Made by a program: the position numbers and the translations under genes. A stretch of 64,000 bases of DNA from Trueperaceae bacterium (GTDB lineage: Bacteria > Deinococcota > Deinococci > Deinococcales > Trueperaceae). The notes below the pieces were generated by a model, which had not been told where the DNA came from, ran no database searches, and worked only from the letters and a program-made list of their open reading frames with translations. The stretch spans positions 452,001 to 516,000 of the forward strand of contig JAMLIB010000001.1 of NCBI GenBank assembly GCA_023954415.1. The letters are read 5' to 3'. This document shows positions 10,658 to 20,310 of this stretch, one piece after another (position 1 is the stretch's first letter; the number at the start of each line of letters is the position of its first letter).

Positions 10658-10740
10658 AAGTGTCTTAAGTGAAGCCGGTGGCGCCGTGACGCGCTCACCG
10701 GGTGAGATACGGCCGCCCGAGGTCCGTTGAGCCCGGTCCG

Positions 10741-10791
10741 CCGCGATGCTCGCGGTTCCCCCTTCGCGGGAAGGTGGTTTCGGTCCCACCT
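10741..10791. promoter_or_regulatory. Three abutting hairpins in the bshC/comB-like divergent gap
   Basis: Between the divergent ComB-like and bshC genes three hairpins stand directly next to each other: 10741-10755 (6-bp stem), 10756-10772 (5-bp stem) and 10772-10791 (AGGTGG/CCACCT). Flanking CCGCC and GGCGG could close them into one multi-branched fold on the minus strand. They lie 84 bases upstream of ATG 10657. This is either an mRNA leader element or a DNA site; no known riboswitch was recognised. The rest of the 309-bp gap holds the bshC promoter. Confidence 0.4.
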
Positions 10792-10955
10792 CTGGCGGCG
10801 TGAGTCTATCACGAAGAGGCCGGCCTGCCAGCCCGGGCCCTCGTCGCCCGGGCCGTTGGGCGCGGGCCGCTAGCCCGGAGCCGCAAGTGGTATGACGCCA
10901 TGCCGGCGTGGTCGAGCCCGTAGCCCGAAGCGTCACGGTGCCTGCCCGTGCCGGA

Positions 10956-10961
10956 TAAGCT
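10956..10961 (+). promoter_or_regulatory. -10 box for leaderless bshC
   Basis: TAAGCT ends 5 bases before the GTG at 10967, so transcription should begin at or next to the start codon. Confidence 0.5.
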
Positions 10962-10966
10962 GCGCC

Positions 10967-12532
10967 GTGCCACCACGAGCGACGCCCCCGACCGACTTCG
11001 CGCACGCTTACTCCTCCGGCTCGCTCGCCGACTTCTTCGAGGTCGCGCCAGGCGACCTGAAGCGCGCGGTCGCCCTGCCGCGTCCTCCAGAACGCGCCTC
11101 GCTCGTCGCCGCGCTTAGGCGCCACGCGCTGGCCCTCGGCGCGCCGGCGCCCGTCCTCGCCAACCTGGAGCGCCTAGCGCACCCGGAAGCGCGCGCCGTG
11201 GTCACGGGGCAGCAGACGGGTCTGCTCCTCGGGCCGACCTACAGCCTGTCGAAAGCCATGACCGCCATAGCGCTGGCCAAGCGTCTCGACTCGGAGGAGC
11301 GGCCCGTCGTGCCCGTCTTCTGGCTCGCCACGCAAGACCACGACGCTCACGAGATGGACAACACCTACCTCCTGGACGCGAGCGAGACCTTGCGGAGGAT
11401 CGCCGTCACGTTGCCGGACGGCGTTGCCGTAGGCCGCGTCCCCTTGACCAAGGAGCTGGTGGCCGACGTGGCGGCCAGCCTGGCGACGCTCACGCCCACG
11501 CCGCGCTTCCGCCAGCCCGTGTGGGAGCTAATCGAGGGCGCCGCGAGCTCCGTAGCGACGTACAGCGACTGGTTCGCCGCGCTCTTCACGCGCCTTCTCG
11601 GCGGCGCCGGCCTCGTGCTCATCGACCCGCTGAGGCCGGACGTCGCGGAGCACTTCATGCCTGTCATCGAACGGGAGCTGGCCGACCCACTGGCCACGCC
11701 GGCGGCGATCAACGCCGCCGGCAGGCGCCTCAAGGAGCTCGGGTACGAGCCGCAGCTCGGGCGGGCGCAAGGCGCCACGAACCTGTTCGTCGAGGTGGAC
11801 GGCAAGCGCCTCCTGCTCAGGGCGGCGAACGGGGGCTTCGTCGTGGAGGGGCGGCGCTTCACGCGCGACGACCTCATGGCCCTCCTCGCCACGGACCCGA
11901 CGGCGATAACGCCGGCCGCCGGCCTGCGGCCCGTGACCCAGGACTTCGCCCTGCCGACGGCCGTTTTCGTGCTGGGCCCGGGCGAACTGCGCTACGTCTC
12001 GCAGCTCAAGGACGTCTACCGCTTCCACGGCGTGCCCATGCCGCTGGCGTGGCAGCGGGCCACGGCCACCGTCATCGAGCCCGTGACCGCCCGGCTGCTG
12101 GATGGCCTCGGGGTCAGCGCCGCGCGCTTCAGGGCGCAGCGCGGCGAACTGCAGGAGCGAGTGCTGCTGGAACGTCACGGACACGCGGAGAGGTTCAGGA
12201 CGGCCGCCGGTCGTATCGAGGCGGAGCTCGAGGGGCTGTTGGCCGAGGTGGCCGGCATCGACCCGACGCTGGCCGGCACGGTGAGGCGCGGCCGACACTA
12301 CCTGGAGGAGACGCTCGCGCGCCTGCGGGGCAAGACGAGTGCCGCCCTCGCGGCGCGCGACGAGACGACGGCCAGGCAGTTCGACCGCCTGGCCGCGCAT
12401 CTGCTCCCGCTCGGACAGCCTGCGGAGCGCGTACTGAGCCCCTTCAGCCACGCGCTGAAGTTCGGTGTCGAGCCGCTCATGGACCGCTTCGCCACCCTGG
12501 CGCCCGAGCACGAGCAGGAGCTCTTCCTCTAG
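10967..12532 (+). CDS. bshC: Putative cysteine ligase BshC (bacillithiol synthesis)
   Basis: BshC is credited with adding cysteine to glucosaminyl-malate, the last step of bacillithiol synthesis, in Firmicutes, Bacteroidetes and Deinococcota. The 521-residue product from GTG 10967 matches the family in length and in its motifs: ARAVVTGQQTGLLLGPTYSL (nucleotide-binding HUP-like fold), PVFWLATQDHDAHEMD, and the C-terminal coiled-coil segment RLRGKTSAALAARDETT followed by QPAERVLSPFSHALKFG. The start is set by a -10 box 5 bases upstream, which implies a leaderless message; upstream in-frame codons have no support. bshA and bshB are not in the window. The presence of bshC says this cell uses bacillithiol rather than glutathione or mycothiol. 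Confidence 0.9.
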   Translation: MPPRATPPTDFAHAYSSGSLADFFEVAPGDLKRAVALPRPPERASLVAALRRHALALGAPAPVLANLERLAHPEARAVVTGQQTGLLLGPTYSLSKAMTAIALAKRLDSEERPVVPVFWLATQDHDAHEMDNTYLLDASETLRRIAVTLPDGVAVGRVPLTKELVADVAASLATLTPTPRFRQPVWELIEGAASSVATYSDWFAALFTRLLGGAGLVLIDPLRPDVAEHFMPVIERELADPLATPAAINAAGRRLKELGYEPQLGRAQGATNLFVEVDGKRLLLRAANGGFVVEGRRFTRDDLMALLATDPTAITPAAGLRPVTQDFALPTAVFVLGPGELRYVSQLKDVYRFHGVPMPLAWQRATATVIEPVTARLLDGLGVSAARFRAQRGELQERVLLERHGHAERFRTAAGRIEAELEGLLAEVAGIDPTLAGTVRRGRHYLEETLARLRGKTSAALAARDETTARQFDRLAAHLLPLGQPAERVLSPFSHALKFGVEPLMDRFATLAPEHEQELFL

Positions 12533-12537
12533 GGCTC

Positions 12538-12580
12538 GGGCGCTTGCCGGCGACCGGGGTCGGCGCGGCGGCAAGCGCCC
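12538..12580. terminator. Bidirectional terminator between bshC and guaB
   Basis: A perfect 12-bp inverted repeat (GGGCGCTTGCCG at 12538-12549, complement at 12569-12580) with a 19-base loop lies between the two converging genes, 6 bases after the bshC stop. Confidence 0.65.
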
Positions 12581-12638
12581 ACGGCGGGTCCAGGCGAGCG
12601 CGGGGGCTGGACGGCGGAGGTCCGGGCGGCCGCGCGCG

Positions 12639-14598
<1,960 letters not shown>

Positions 14599-14715
14599 GC
14601 GGCTCGGCCGTGGGCGCTCACGCTCCTCGCGCCGCGGCGGCCTGAGGCAGCATAACCCCGTGCCTCGGCCGGCGGCGCTTCGCGCGGTGCTAGAGTGCCT
14701 CCGGGAGCCGGACTA

Positions 14716-15429
14716 GTGACAGCGAGCAGAGGCCGCACGTTCGGTGCGGAGTTCTTCGACCAGACGAAGTATCGCCGCGGGCAGCTGCCCCCGTCCCGTA
14801 CGCGCATAGCGCCGCCGTTCAAGGTGCTCGCGAACCCGTCGGAGGTGGCGAGCCTGCCCGCCCCGCAGCTCAAGGGCGGCGCGGGCATGTGGACCGCCCT
14901 CTCACGGGAGCGGAGCGGCGTCGCGGAGGGCGGCAGGCTCAAGCAGGTCCACCTCTCGCAGCTCCTATGGAGCTCGGCCGGTTTCAACTACGGCAGGCAG
15001 AGGGTGCACGTCACGGCGCAGGCGGCCTCCTCGCTGGAGGCGTACCTGCTCGTGTTCAACGTCCAGGACCTCTTCGCCGGCGTCTACCACTACAACCCGC
15101 GCGACCACAGCCTCGACCAGCTCAGGATGGGGGAGGTGAGCGGCGAGTTCGCAGAGGTGGCGCTCGCTCCCATCGAGGCGGGGGCGCAGGCCGCCGCCGT
15201 CTGCTTCACCGGGGTGCCGGCGCGCCACCGGGTAGCCGACGGGGGCCGCCCCTACCGCTACCTCCTGCTGGACGCGGGGGCGGCCGCTCAAGGGCTCGTG
15301 CTCGCCGCCAGCGCGCTCGGGCTGGCGGCCACGTACGCTGCCGACTTCTACGACGACGAGCTCGCGAAGCTCCTCAAGGTCGACGGTCGGTCCGAACTGC
15401 CGCTCTGCTTCGTGACCATCGGCTCCTGA
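14716..15429 (+). CDS. SagB/ThcOx-type nitroreductase-family oxidoreductase, stand-alone
   Basis: FMN-dependent nitroreductase fold of the SagB/ThcOx group, whose best-known members oxidise azolines to azoles in thiazole/oxazole-modified peptides. The 237-residue product shows FFDQTKYRRGQLPP, LSQLLWSSAGFNYGRQRVHV, and TAQAASSLEAYLLVFNVQDL. Further on are GVYHYNPRDHSLDQL and the C-terminal LDAGAAAQGLVLAASALGLA, the order seen in SagB-type proteins. GTG 14716 is favoured by GGGAG 8 bases upstream; an extended -10 TG-C-TAGAGT is at 14688-14696. No YcaO, leader peptide or SagC partner lies nearby, so a peptide-modification role is unsupported; many such solo proteins have unknown substrates. Confidence 0.85.
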   Translation: MTASRGRTFGAEFFDQTKYRRGQLPPSRTRIAPPFKVLANPSEVASLPAPQLKGGAGMWTALSRERSGVAEGGRLKQVHLSQLLWSSAGFNYGRQRVHVTAQAASSLEAYLLVFNVQDLFAGVYHYNPRDHSLDQLRMGEVSGEFAEVALAPIEAGAQAAAVCFTGVPARHRVADGGRPYRYLLLDAGAAAQGLVLAASALGLAATYAADFYDDELAKLLKVDGRSELPLCFVTIGS

Positions 15430-15571
15430 GCGCCCTTCCCGCCCGCGCCTACCGGTTCTAGTAACTCCGCTCCTCCCCGAAGCCTTCCAGGCGCACGCCC
15501 GCGCCGCGCCGGCAGTATGCTGCCCGGATGCAGGCCGCCCGCAGCGGCCGGCCATGAGGGAGCGTAGACGC

Positions 15572-16783
15572 ATGCCGAGTTCCAACGTCGACCAGACCGC
15601 CGCCACGCCGAGGCTTTCCCGTAGCGCCGAGATCCTCGCGGCGGCGGAGGTCCACTCCAGCGGGCTGTGGCACCCCGACGTCGTGTTCGTGCGCGGCTCC
15701 GGCGCGCTCCTGTACGACGCCGACGGCCGCGAGTACCTCGACTGCCTCGCCGGCATCGCCGTCGCGAGCGTTGGGCACGCCAACGAGCGCCTGGCCGACG
15801 CGCTCGCGCGCCAGGCGCGGCGTCTGATCGTGTGTCCGCAGAACCTCGGCAACGACGTCCGCACCGAGTTCACGAACAAGCTGTTCCAGTTCGTGAAGCC
15901 GCCCCTCACGCGCGTCTTCCTGGGCAACTCCGGAGCCGAGGCCAACGAGGCCGCCCTGAAGTGGGCGCGCGTCGCCACGGGCCGCCGCCGCTTCGTGGCG
16001 GCCCAGCGCGGGTTCTCCGGCCGCACCATGGGCGTGCTGCCCCTGACGTGGGAGCCCAAGTACCGCGAGCCGTTCGGACCGTACGACACCGAGGTGGAGT
16101 TCGTGCCGTTCAACGACGTCGCCGCGCTGGAAGCGGCCGTCGACGAGCGCACGGCCGCCGTCCTCCTCGAGCCGATCCAGGGCGAGAGCGGCATCCGGCC
16201 GGCCACGCAGGAGTTCCTGGCCGCCGCCCGGGCCGTCACGAAGCGCCGCGGCGCGCTGCTCGTGTTCGACGAGATCCAGACGGGCGTCGGGCGCACGGGG
16301 ACGTTCCTGGCGAGCGAGGCGTTCGGCGTCGACCCCGACATGGTCACGCTCGCCAAAGGCCTGGCCGGCGGCGTGCCGATCAGCGCCCTGCTGCTGACGG
16401 ACGAGGTGGCGAGCGCCATGCCGAAAGGCGGTCACGGCACGACCTTCGGCGGCAACCCGCTGGCGGCGGCGGCCGGCCTCGCCGTGCTCGAGGAGCTCGA
16501 GGCGCGCGACCTCATGGCCAACGCCACCCGCCTCGGGGAGCGGCTGATGACCGGGCTGCGCTCCGCCGGCGGCGCCGTCAAGGAAGTGCGCGGGCGCGGA
16601 CTGCTGATCGGGGTGGAGATGAACGTGCCGGCCGGACCCATCATAGACGCGCTGTTGGCCGAAGGGGTCGTCACGACCTCTGGCGGCGGCGACACGGTGC
16701 GCTTCCTGCCCCCGCTCGTGATCGAGGAGGCGCAGGTCGACGAGGTGATCGCCCGCGCGCGCAAGGCCTTCGCGCGCTTCTGA
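15572..16783 (+). CDS. Class III aminotransferase, acetylornithine / [LysW]-aminoadipate semialdehyde type
   Basis: PLP-dependent transaminase of the ArgD/LysJ group. In Deinococcota such enzymes serve arginine synthesis, LysW-dependent lysine synthesis, or both. The product has the PLP-phosphate motif FLGNSGAEANEAALKWAR, the Trp/Gly region GFSGRTMGVLPLTW, the cofactor Asp in VFDEIQTGVGRTG, the Schiff-base Lys in TLAKGLAGGVPISALL and GGHGTTFGGNPLAAAA. ATG 15572 is preferred over ATG 15554 because GAGGGAG lies 9 bases before it. A -10 TATGCT is at 15516-15521. No arg or lys gene is adjacent, so which pathway it serves cannot be decided; gamma-aminobutyrate transaminase is a less likely alternative. 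Confidence 0.88.
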   Translation: MPSSNVDQTAATPRLSRSAEILAAAEVHSSGLWHPDVVFVRGSGALLYDADGREYLDCLAGIAVASVGHANERLADALARQARRLIVCPQNLGNDVRTEFTNKLFQFVKPPLTRVFLGNSGAEANEAALKWARVATGRRRFVAAQRGFSGRTMGVLPLTWEPKYREPFGPYDTEVEFVPFNDVAALEAAVDERTAAVLLEPIQGESGIRPATQEFLAAARAVTKRRGALLVFDEIQTGVGRTGTFLASEAFGVDPDMVTLAKGLAGGVPISALLLTDEVASAMPKGGHGTTFGGNPLAAAAGLAVLEELEARDLMANATRLGERLMTGLRSAGGAVKEVRGRGLLIGVEMNVPAGPIIDALLAEGVVTTSGGGDTVRFLPPLVIEEAQVDEVIARARKAFARF

Positions 16784-16919
16784 GCCGGAGGGCGCGGCTG
16801 GGTCGCGACCGGCGCCGGACCACCGCCCAGGTCGGCGGGTGGCGACCGGCTGGACGCGCGCCCGCTCCGGGCCGCCGCGTGCGTGAGGTTTCCCGTGCCG
16901 CACGCTGAACCGCCTTACG

Positions 16920-16925
16920 TATACT
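16920..16925 (+). promoter_or_regulatory. -10 box for the leaderless unknown gene at 16933
   Basis: TATACT ends 7 bases before the GTG at 16933, placing the transcription start at the start codon. Confidence 0.5.
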
Positions 16926-16932
16926 GACCGTC

Positions 16933-18810
16933 GTGGGACCGAGGCTGGAGAGCATCGCGCTCGAGTTGCTCGAGTACAAGGTGGAGGAGTACGGCTCCAC
17001 CCGCCTGGTGCGCGGCGGTCTCAGCTCCGTGTGGGAGCTGCTCGGCATGCTCAACCGCGAGCGCGAGCGCCTCAGCGCCGCGGAGCGCGCCCGGCTCGAC
17101 GAGGCCGCCAGGACGATGGCGAGCACGAGCGAGGGGCAGACGCCCCTCGCCGCCGTGCCGAGCCTCGTCTCGCTCGTCCTGGACGACGAGGGCTCGGTAG
17201 AGCTTGCGGGCGAGGTCCCCGAGAAGACCCCGACCCTCCACGGGTCGACCCCGGAGGAGCGCGAGGAGCACGCCGTCCTGCAGAGGCTGGCGAGGCGCGT
17301 CTGGTGGGACGACCTCGAGCAGTACGTGCAGCGCGTCGCCGCCGGCTGGCGCGCGGAGCGCGACCGGTTCACCGCCAGGCTGGTCTTCGCGACGCTCCAG
17401 AACCTGCAACGCAACGCCGACCGCAGCACGTTCGGACACGACCCCGGGCCGCGCGTGTTCCGGGTGATCGAGCCGATCCCGACCATGAACGACCCGCTCG
17501 TGTCGCTCTCCGACCTCGACTCGCTGGCCGAGATTGTAAGGGAGCTCATCAACGTCGTCATGACGAGCGGCAAGGTAGGTAACCCGCTGCCGCCGCTGGA
17601 GCGCGGCGAGTCCGGTACGTTCGCGTACGTGAGGAACGCGGCCCTGAGCGTGGCGAACGATCCGTACGCCGGCCGCATGGCGCCCGACACGAACAGGTCC
17701 GTCACCTCGACGCAGTTGCGGCTCGCCCTCCAGGAGCTCGGCAAGGAGCGCCTACCGGAGGAGGAGCGGGCGGCGCAGCGCCGGGACCTGGAGCGCAGGC
17801 TCGTCGAGGTCAGCGCCAAGGAGCGCTCCGACCGCCAGGCGTTCCAGCGCGACACCGGCATGTTCACGGACCTCGTCGAGGCGTTCTTCGGGCGGCTCGC
17901 CGGCTACCTGCCGACGAGCGTGGGCGGGGAGGCGGCCGGACCGCAGCTGGAGGGGGGCATCCTGTTCGGCGTGAACCCCATCCTGCGCTGGGACAAGGTC
18001 CCGCCCGGGGCCACGTCCGTCACCGTGCGCATGGTAGGGCCGCTGCGCCTGGCGCTGGCCGGCCACGACCTGGCCATCGCGGGTGTCGGCAGGGCCAGGA
18101 CGCTCTACCTGGACGGCGAGGAGCTGGAGCTCGACGGCTCGGGCATCATCCAGCGCGACCGCCTGCGGCTCGGCGCCTTCAGGGAGGGCGACTACGTCCA
18201 CCTACGCATCCGCAACGACGCGCGCTCCTTGGGCTCGCGCCTGGCCGACGCGCTCGTGGTCAACAGCGTGCTGACCAGCCCGCAGCGTAGCGAGCTGCTC
18301 GCCGTCTTCAAGGTCATCGCGAACAACGTCAGGGGGGAGCCCAACGAAGTGGTCGACCAGGCGGTCGCGAGGGCCAACGTGGTCGCCGCCCGCGCGCCGG
18401 ACAAGTCGAAGGCGCTCGACGGCCTCCTGCGCGGCGCCGCGCGGGCCGCAGGGGTGCTGATCTCCGAGCCCGTGATGCGCGAGACGGTCGGTCGGCTCGC
18501 CGGGGTCGACGGCGCGGCCGTCACGGACGTCGCCGCCATCGTCGCGGCGTCCGGCGCTTCCGAGCATCAGGTGAAGACGATCACCGACGAGCCCATGACC
18601 TTCGACCTCGCGAACCTCAAGATCACGGTGAGGCAGTACCGCGGCCGCGGCCGTACGGCGCAGGAGAGCCTCGTCGCCATGCTGCCAGGGCAGGTCCTGG
18701 GCTCCTTCGCCGACTACCTGCTGGTGCCACGGCCGAACGGCACGCTCCTTTTCGCCAGGGGGGAGGAGGAAGTGGCCGTCCTCTTCCTGCCGGCCCCCGT
18801 CACGGCCTGA
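16933..18810 (+). CDS. Large protein of unknown function
   Basis: I do not recognise this 625-residue protein. It begins VGPRLESIALELLEYKVEEYG, has no signal peptide and no obvious transmembrane helix, and looks cytoplasmic. Residues 1-330 are charged and mostly helical, with a likely coiled-coil at EEERAAQRRDLERRLVEVSA. The middle (about 335-440) is strand-rich with short repeats such as TSVTVRMVGPLRLALAGHDL and ARTLYLDGEELELDGSGIIQ, suggesting a beta-sandwich. The C-terminal part (about 440-600) is helical and ends with a compact strand domain containing QVLGSFADYLLVPRPNGTLL. The frame has normal codon use and a good promoter, so it is a real gene. Its neighbours (aminotransferase upstream, convergent surface-protein operon downstream) give no functional hint. 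Confidence 0.85.
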   Translation: MGPRLESIALELLEYKVEEYGSTRLVRGGLSSVWELLGMLNRERERLSAAERARLDEAARTMASTSEGQTPLAAVPSLVSLVLDDEGSVELAGEVPEKTPTLHGSTPEEREEHAVLQRLARRVWWDDLEQYVQRVAAGWRAERDRFTARLVFATLQNLQRNADRSTFGHDPGPRVFRVIEPIPTMNDPLVSLSDLDSLAEIVRELINVVMTSGKVGNPLPPLERGESGTFAYVRNAALSVANDPYAGRMAPDTNRSVTSTQLRLALQELGKERLPEEERAAQRRDLERRLVEVSAKERSDRQAFQRDTGMFTDLVEAFFGRLAGYLPTSVGGEAAGPQLEGGILFGVNPILRWDKVPPGATSVTVRMVGPLRLALAGHDLAIAGVGRARTLYLDGEELELDGSGIIQRDRLRLGAFREGDYVHLRIRNDARSLGSRLADALVVNSVLTSPQRSELLAVFKVIANNVRGEPNEVVDQAVARANVVAARAPDKSKALDGLLRGAARAAGVLISEPVMRETVGRLAGVDGAAVTDVAAIVAASGASEHQVKTITDEPMTFDLANLKITVRQYRGRGRTAQESLVAMLPGQVLGSFADYLLVPRPNGTLLFARGEEEVAVLFLPAPVTA

Positions 18811-18861
18811 ACTCGCCTCCCCGACGGTGTGCGTGCGCCGGGCGTTCCCCCTCGGACCGGT

Positions 18862-20310
18862 TCAGTCGGGCGGTGCGGTGCGTGAAGGCGGCCCGAACTC
18901 GTAGGCCTCGCGCAGCGCTTCCAGGTCGGTATCGTCTACCTTGCCGTCGCCGTTGAAGTCGGCGGCCAGGTTGACGCCGGTCTGCCCATAAGCGCGGCCG
19001 AACGCGGCCAGGTCGTAGAAGTCCACCGCCCCGCTCCTGTCGAGGTCCGTCGGCAGGTACGCGCGGCGCTCTAACAGCTCGGCCACCTCCCCCGGCGTGG
19101 GTGCGGTCGCGTCCTGCGCCAGGGCTCGCGCCATGATGCCGTCTCCGCCTTCCGGCAAGCCCAGTAGGATGCCGAGCTCGTGGACGAGGGCGGCGGTGAC
19201 GCTCGCGCCGGCCGTCGGCGAGATCAGCACTTCGATCCGACCGGAGCGTTGGAGCGTCAGCGACAGGGCGTCGGACCCCATGAGCTCGTCGGCGCCGTAG
19301 CGCACGACCGTGGCCGCGTCCTGGCCTTGCGCGAATACCGCCGTGCCGGGGGCCGCCTCTTCCCACACCTTGGCCGCGTCCGAGGCCAGCTCCGAGAGGA
19401 GGAGGGGTCCGCCGTCGTCCTCGACGCGGTAGGCGACCGCGGGCGCGGCGGGTCGCGGCGCGGTCGGCAGCGTGGCAGCGGAGGTCGGTTCGCTCGGACC
19501 CTCGTCGCCCTGGCCGGGCGCGTCCGGTTCGCCCGGCGGCGTTCCGGGCTGCCCGGCACCCTGCCCGGCCGCCGGCTCCGGCTCGGCGGGCGCGTCCGGT
19601 TCGCCGGCGGCTTGCGCCGGACCGGTTTGGCCCGGTGCCGCCTCGCCTTCTTCGGAGGGCGCGCCGGTGGAGGAGGCGTCTGGGGACGCCTCGGCTTCCG
19701 GCTCCGGCGGCGACTCCGTGCCGCGCGCGAGGAGCGCGGTGAGGGCGTCGGCGAGCTCGGCCTCGCTAGCGGCCACGGCCTCGCCCGCGCCTCCCCGCAC
19801 GAGCGCGCCGCTCGCGCTCACGCTGAGGGGCCGGCCTTCCGTGTCGAGCGCGTCGGTGCCACTCAGCAGCCACGCCCCTTGAGCGACGCCGACGACGGGC
19901 GAGGCGAGGGCGTCGTCCTGGTAAGCGAGCACGAGCCACCGCTGGCCGAGAGCGAACGTCGGCAGCCCGCTCACGACGAGGTCCGACTCGCCCAGCATGC
20001 TGCCACCAAGGAAGCGCAGCGTCACCTGCGCGCCCTCGTCCTCGCCGGCCCCGGCCGAGCCTGCGGCCTCCGCGGCCCTGTCGCGCAGGACCCGAGCGTC
20101 GCCGAAAGTGACCACCGTCCATGGCAGCCCCTCGTCTTGCTCGCGCGTCACGCTCGCGACCTCGCCGAAGAACACGCTGTCGGCCCGCAGGACCATGGCC
20201 TCCGGCGTGGCGGGGCGATAGGTCGTCGCGAGGGCCAACGGCCGCAGCCCGAGGATGAGGGCGCAGACGAGCAGGGCGCCACGTCTCGCCGTTCGGGCAA
20301 GGGGTCTCAT
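18862..20310 (-). CDS. Secreted protein with degenerate metzincin-like domain and C-terminal dockerin-like repeats
   Basis: A 482-residue exported protein. Residues 1-28 form a Sec signal (GALLVCALILGLRPLALA). A first domain (about 30-195) is of unknown fold. A Pro/Glu/Gly-rich linker runs from about 197 to 291. Residues 292-400 resemble matrixin-type metzincins: a conserved-looking Trp in AAKVWEEA and then HELGILLGLPEGGDGIM at 377-393. The zinc motif should be HExxHxxGxxH with a Met-turn; here the first His and Glu and the Gly remain, but the second His is Ile and the third is absent, so it is probably catalytically dead. Residues 422-434 (DLDRSGAVDFYDL) and 451-463 (DFNGDGKVDDTDL) are paired calcium-loop repeats like type I dockerins. 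The start overlaps the upstream lipoprotein stop (ATGA). Domain calls are from pattern reading. Confidence 0.75.
   Translation of the reverse strand: MRPLARTARRGALLVCALILGLRPLALATTYRPATPEAMVLRADSVFFGEVASVTREQDEGLPWTVVTFGDARVLRDRAAEAAGSAGAGEDEGAQVTLRFLGGSMLGESDLVVSGLPTFALGQRWLVLAYQDDALASPVVGVAQGAWLLSGTDALDTEGRPLSVSASGALVRGGAGEAVAASEAELADALTALLARGTESPPEPEAEASPDASSTGAPSEEGEAAPGQTGPAQAAGEPDAPAEPEPAAGQGAGQPGTPPGEPDAPGQGDEGPSEPTSAATLPTAPRPAAPAVAYRVEDDGGPLLLSELASDAAKVWEEAAPGTAVFAQGQDAATVVRYGADELMGSDALSLTLQRSGRIEVLISPTAGASVTAALVHELGILLGLPEGGDGIMARALAQDATAPTPGEVAELLERRAYLPTDLDRSGAVDFYDLAAFGRAYGQTGVNLAADFNGDGKVDDTDLEALREAYEFGPPSRTAPPD

Noticed and set aside
10772-10791. UGGGACC in the ComB-like leader as a T-box
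   Set aside because: It lies inside a simple hairpin, has no flanking GGGTGG.ACCGCG consensus, no specifier stem, and the downstream gene is not amino-acid related.
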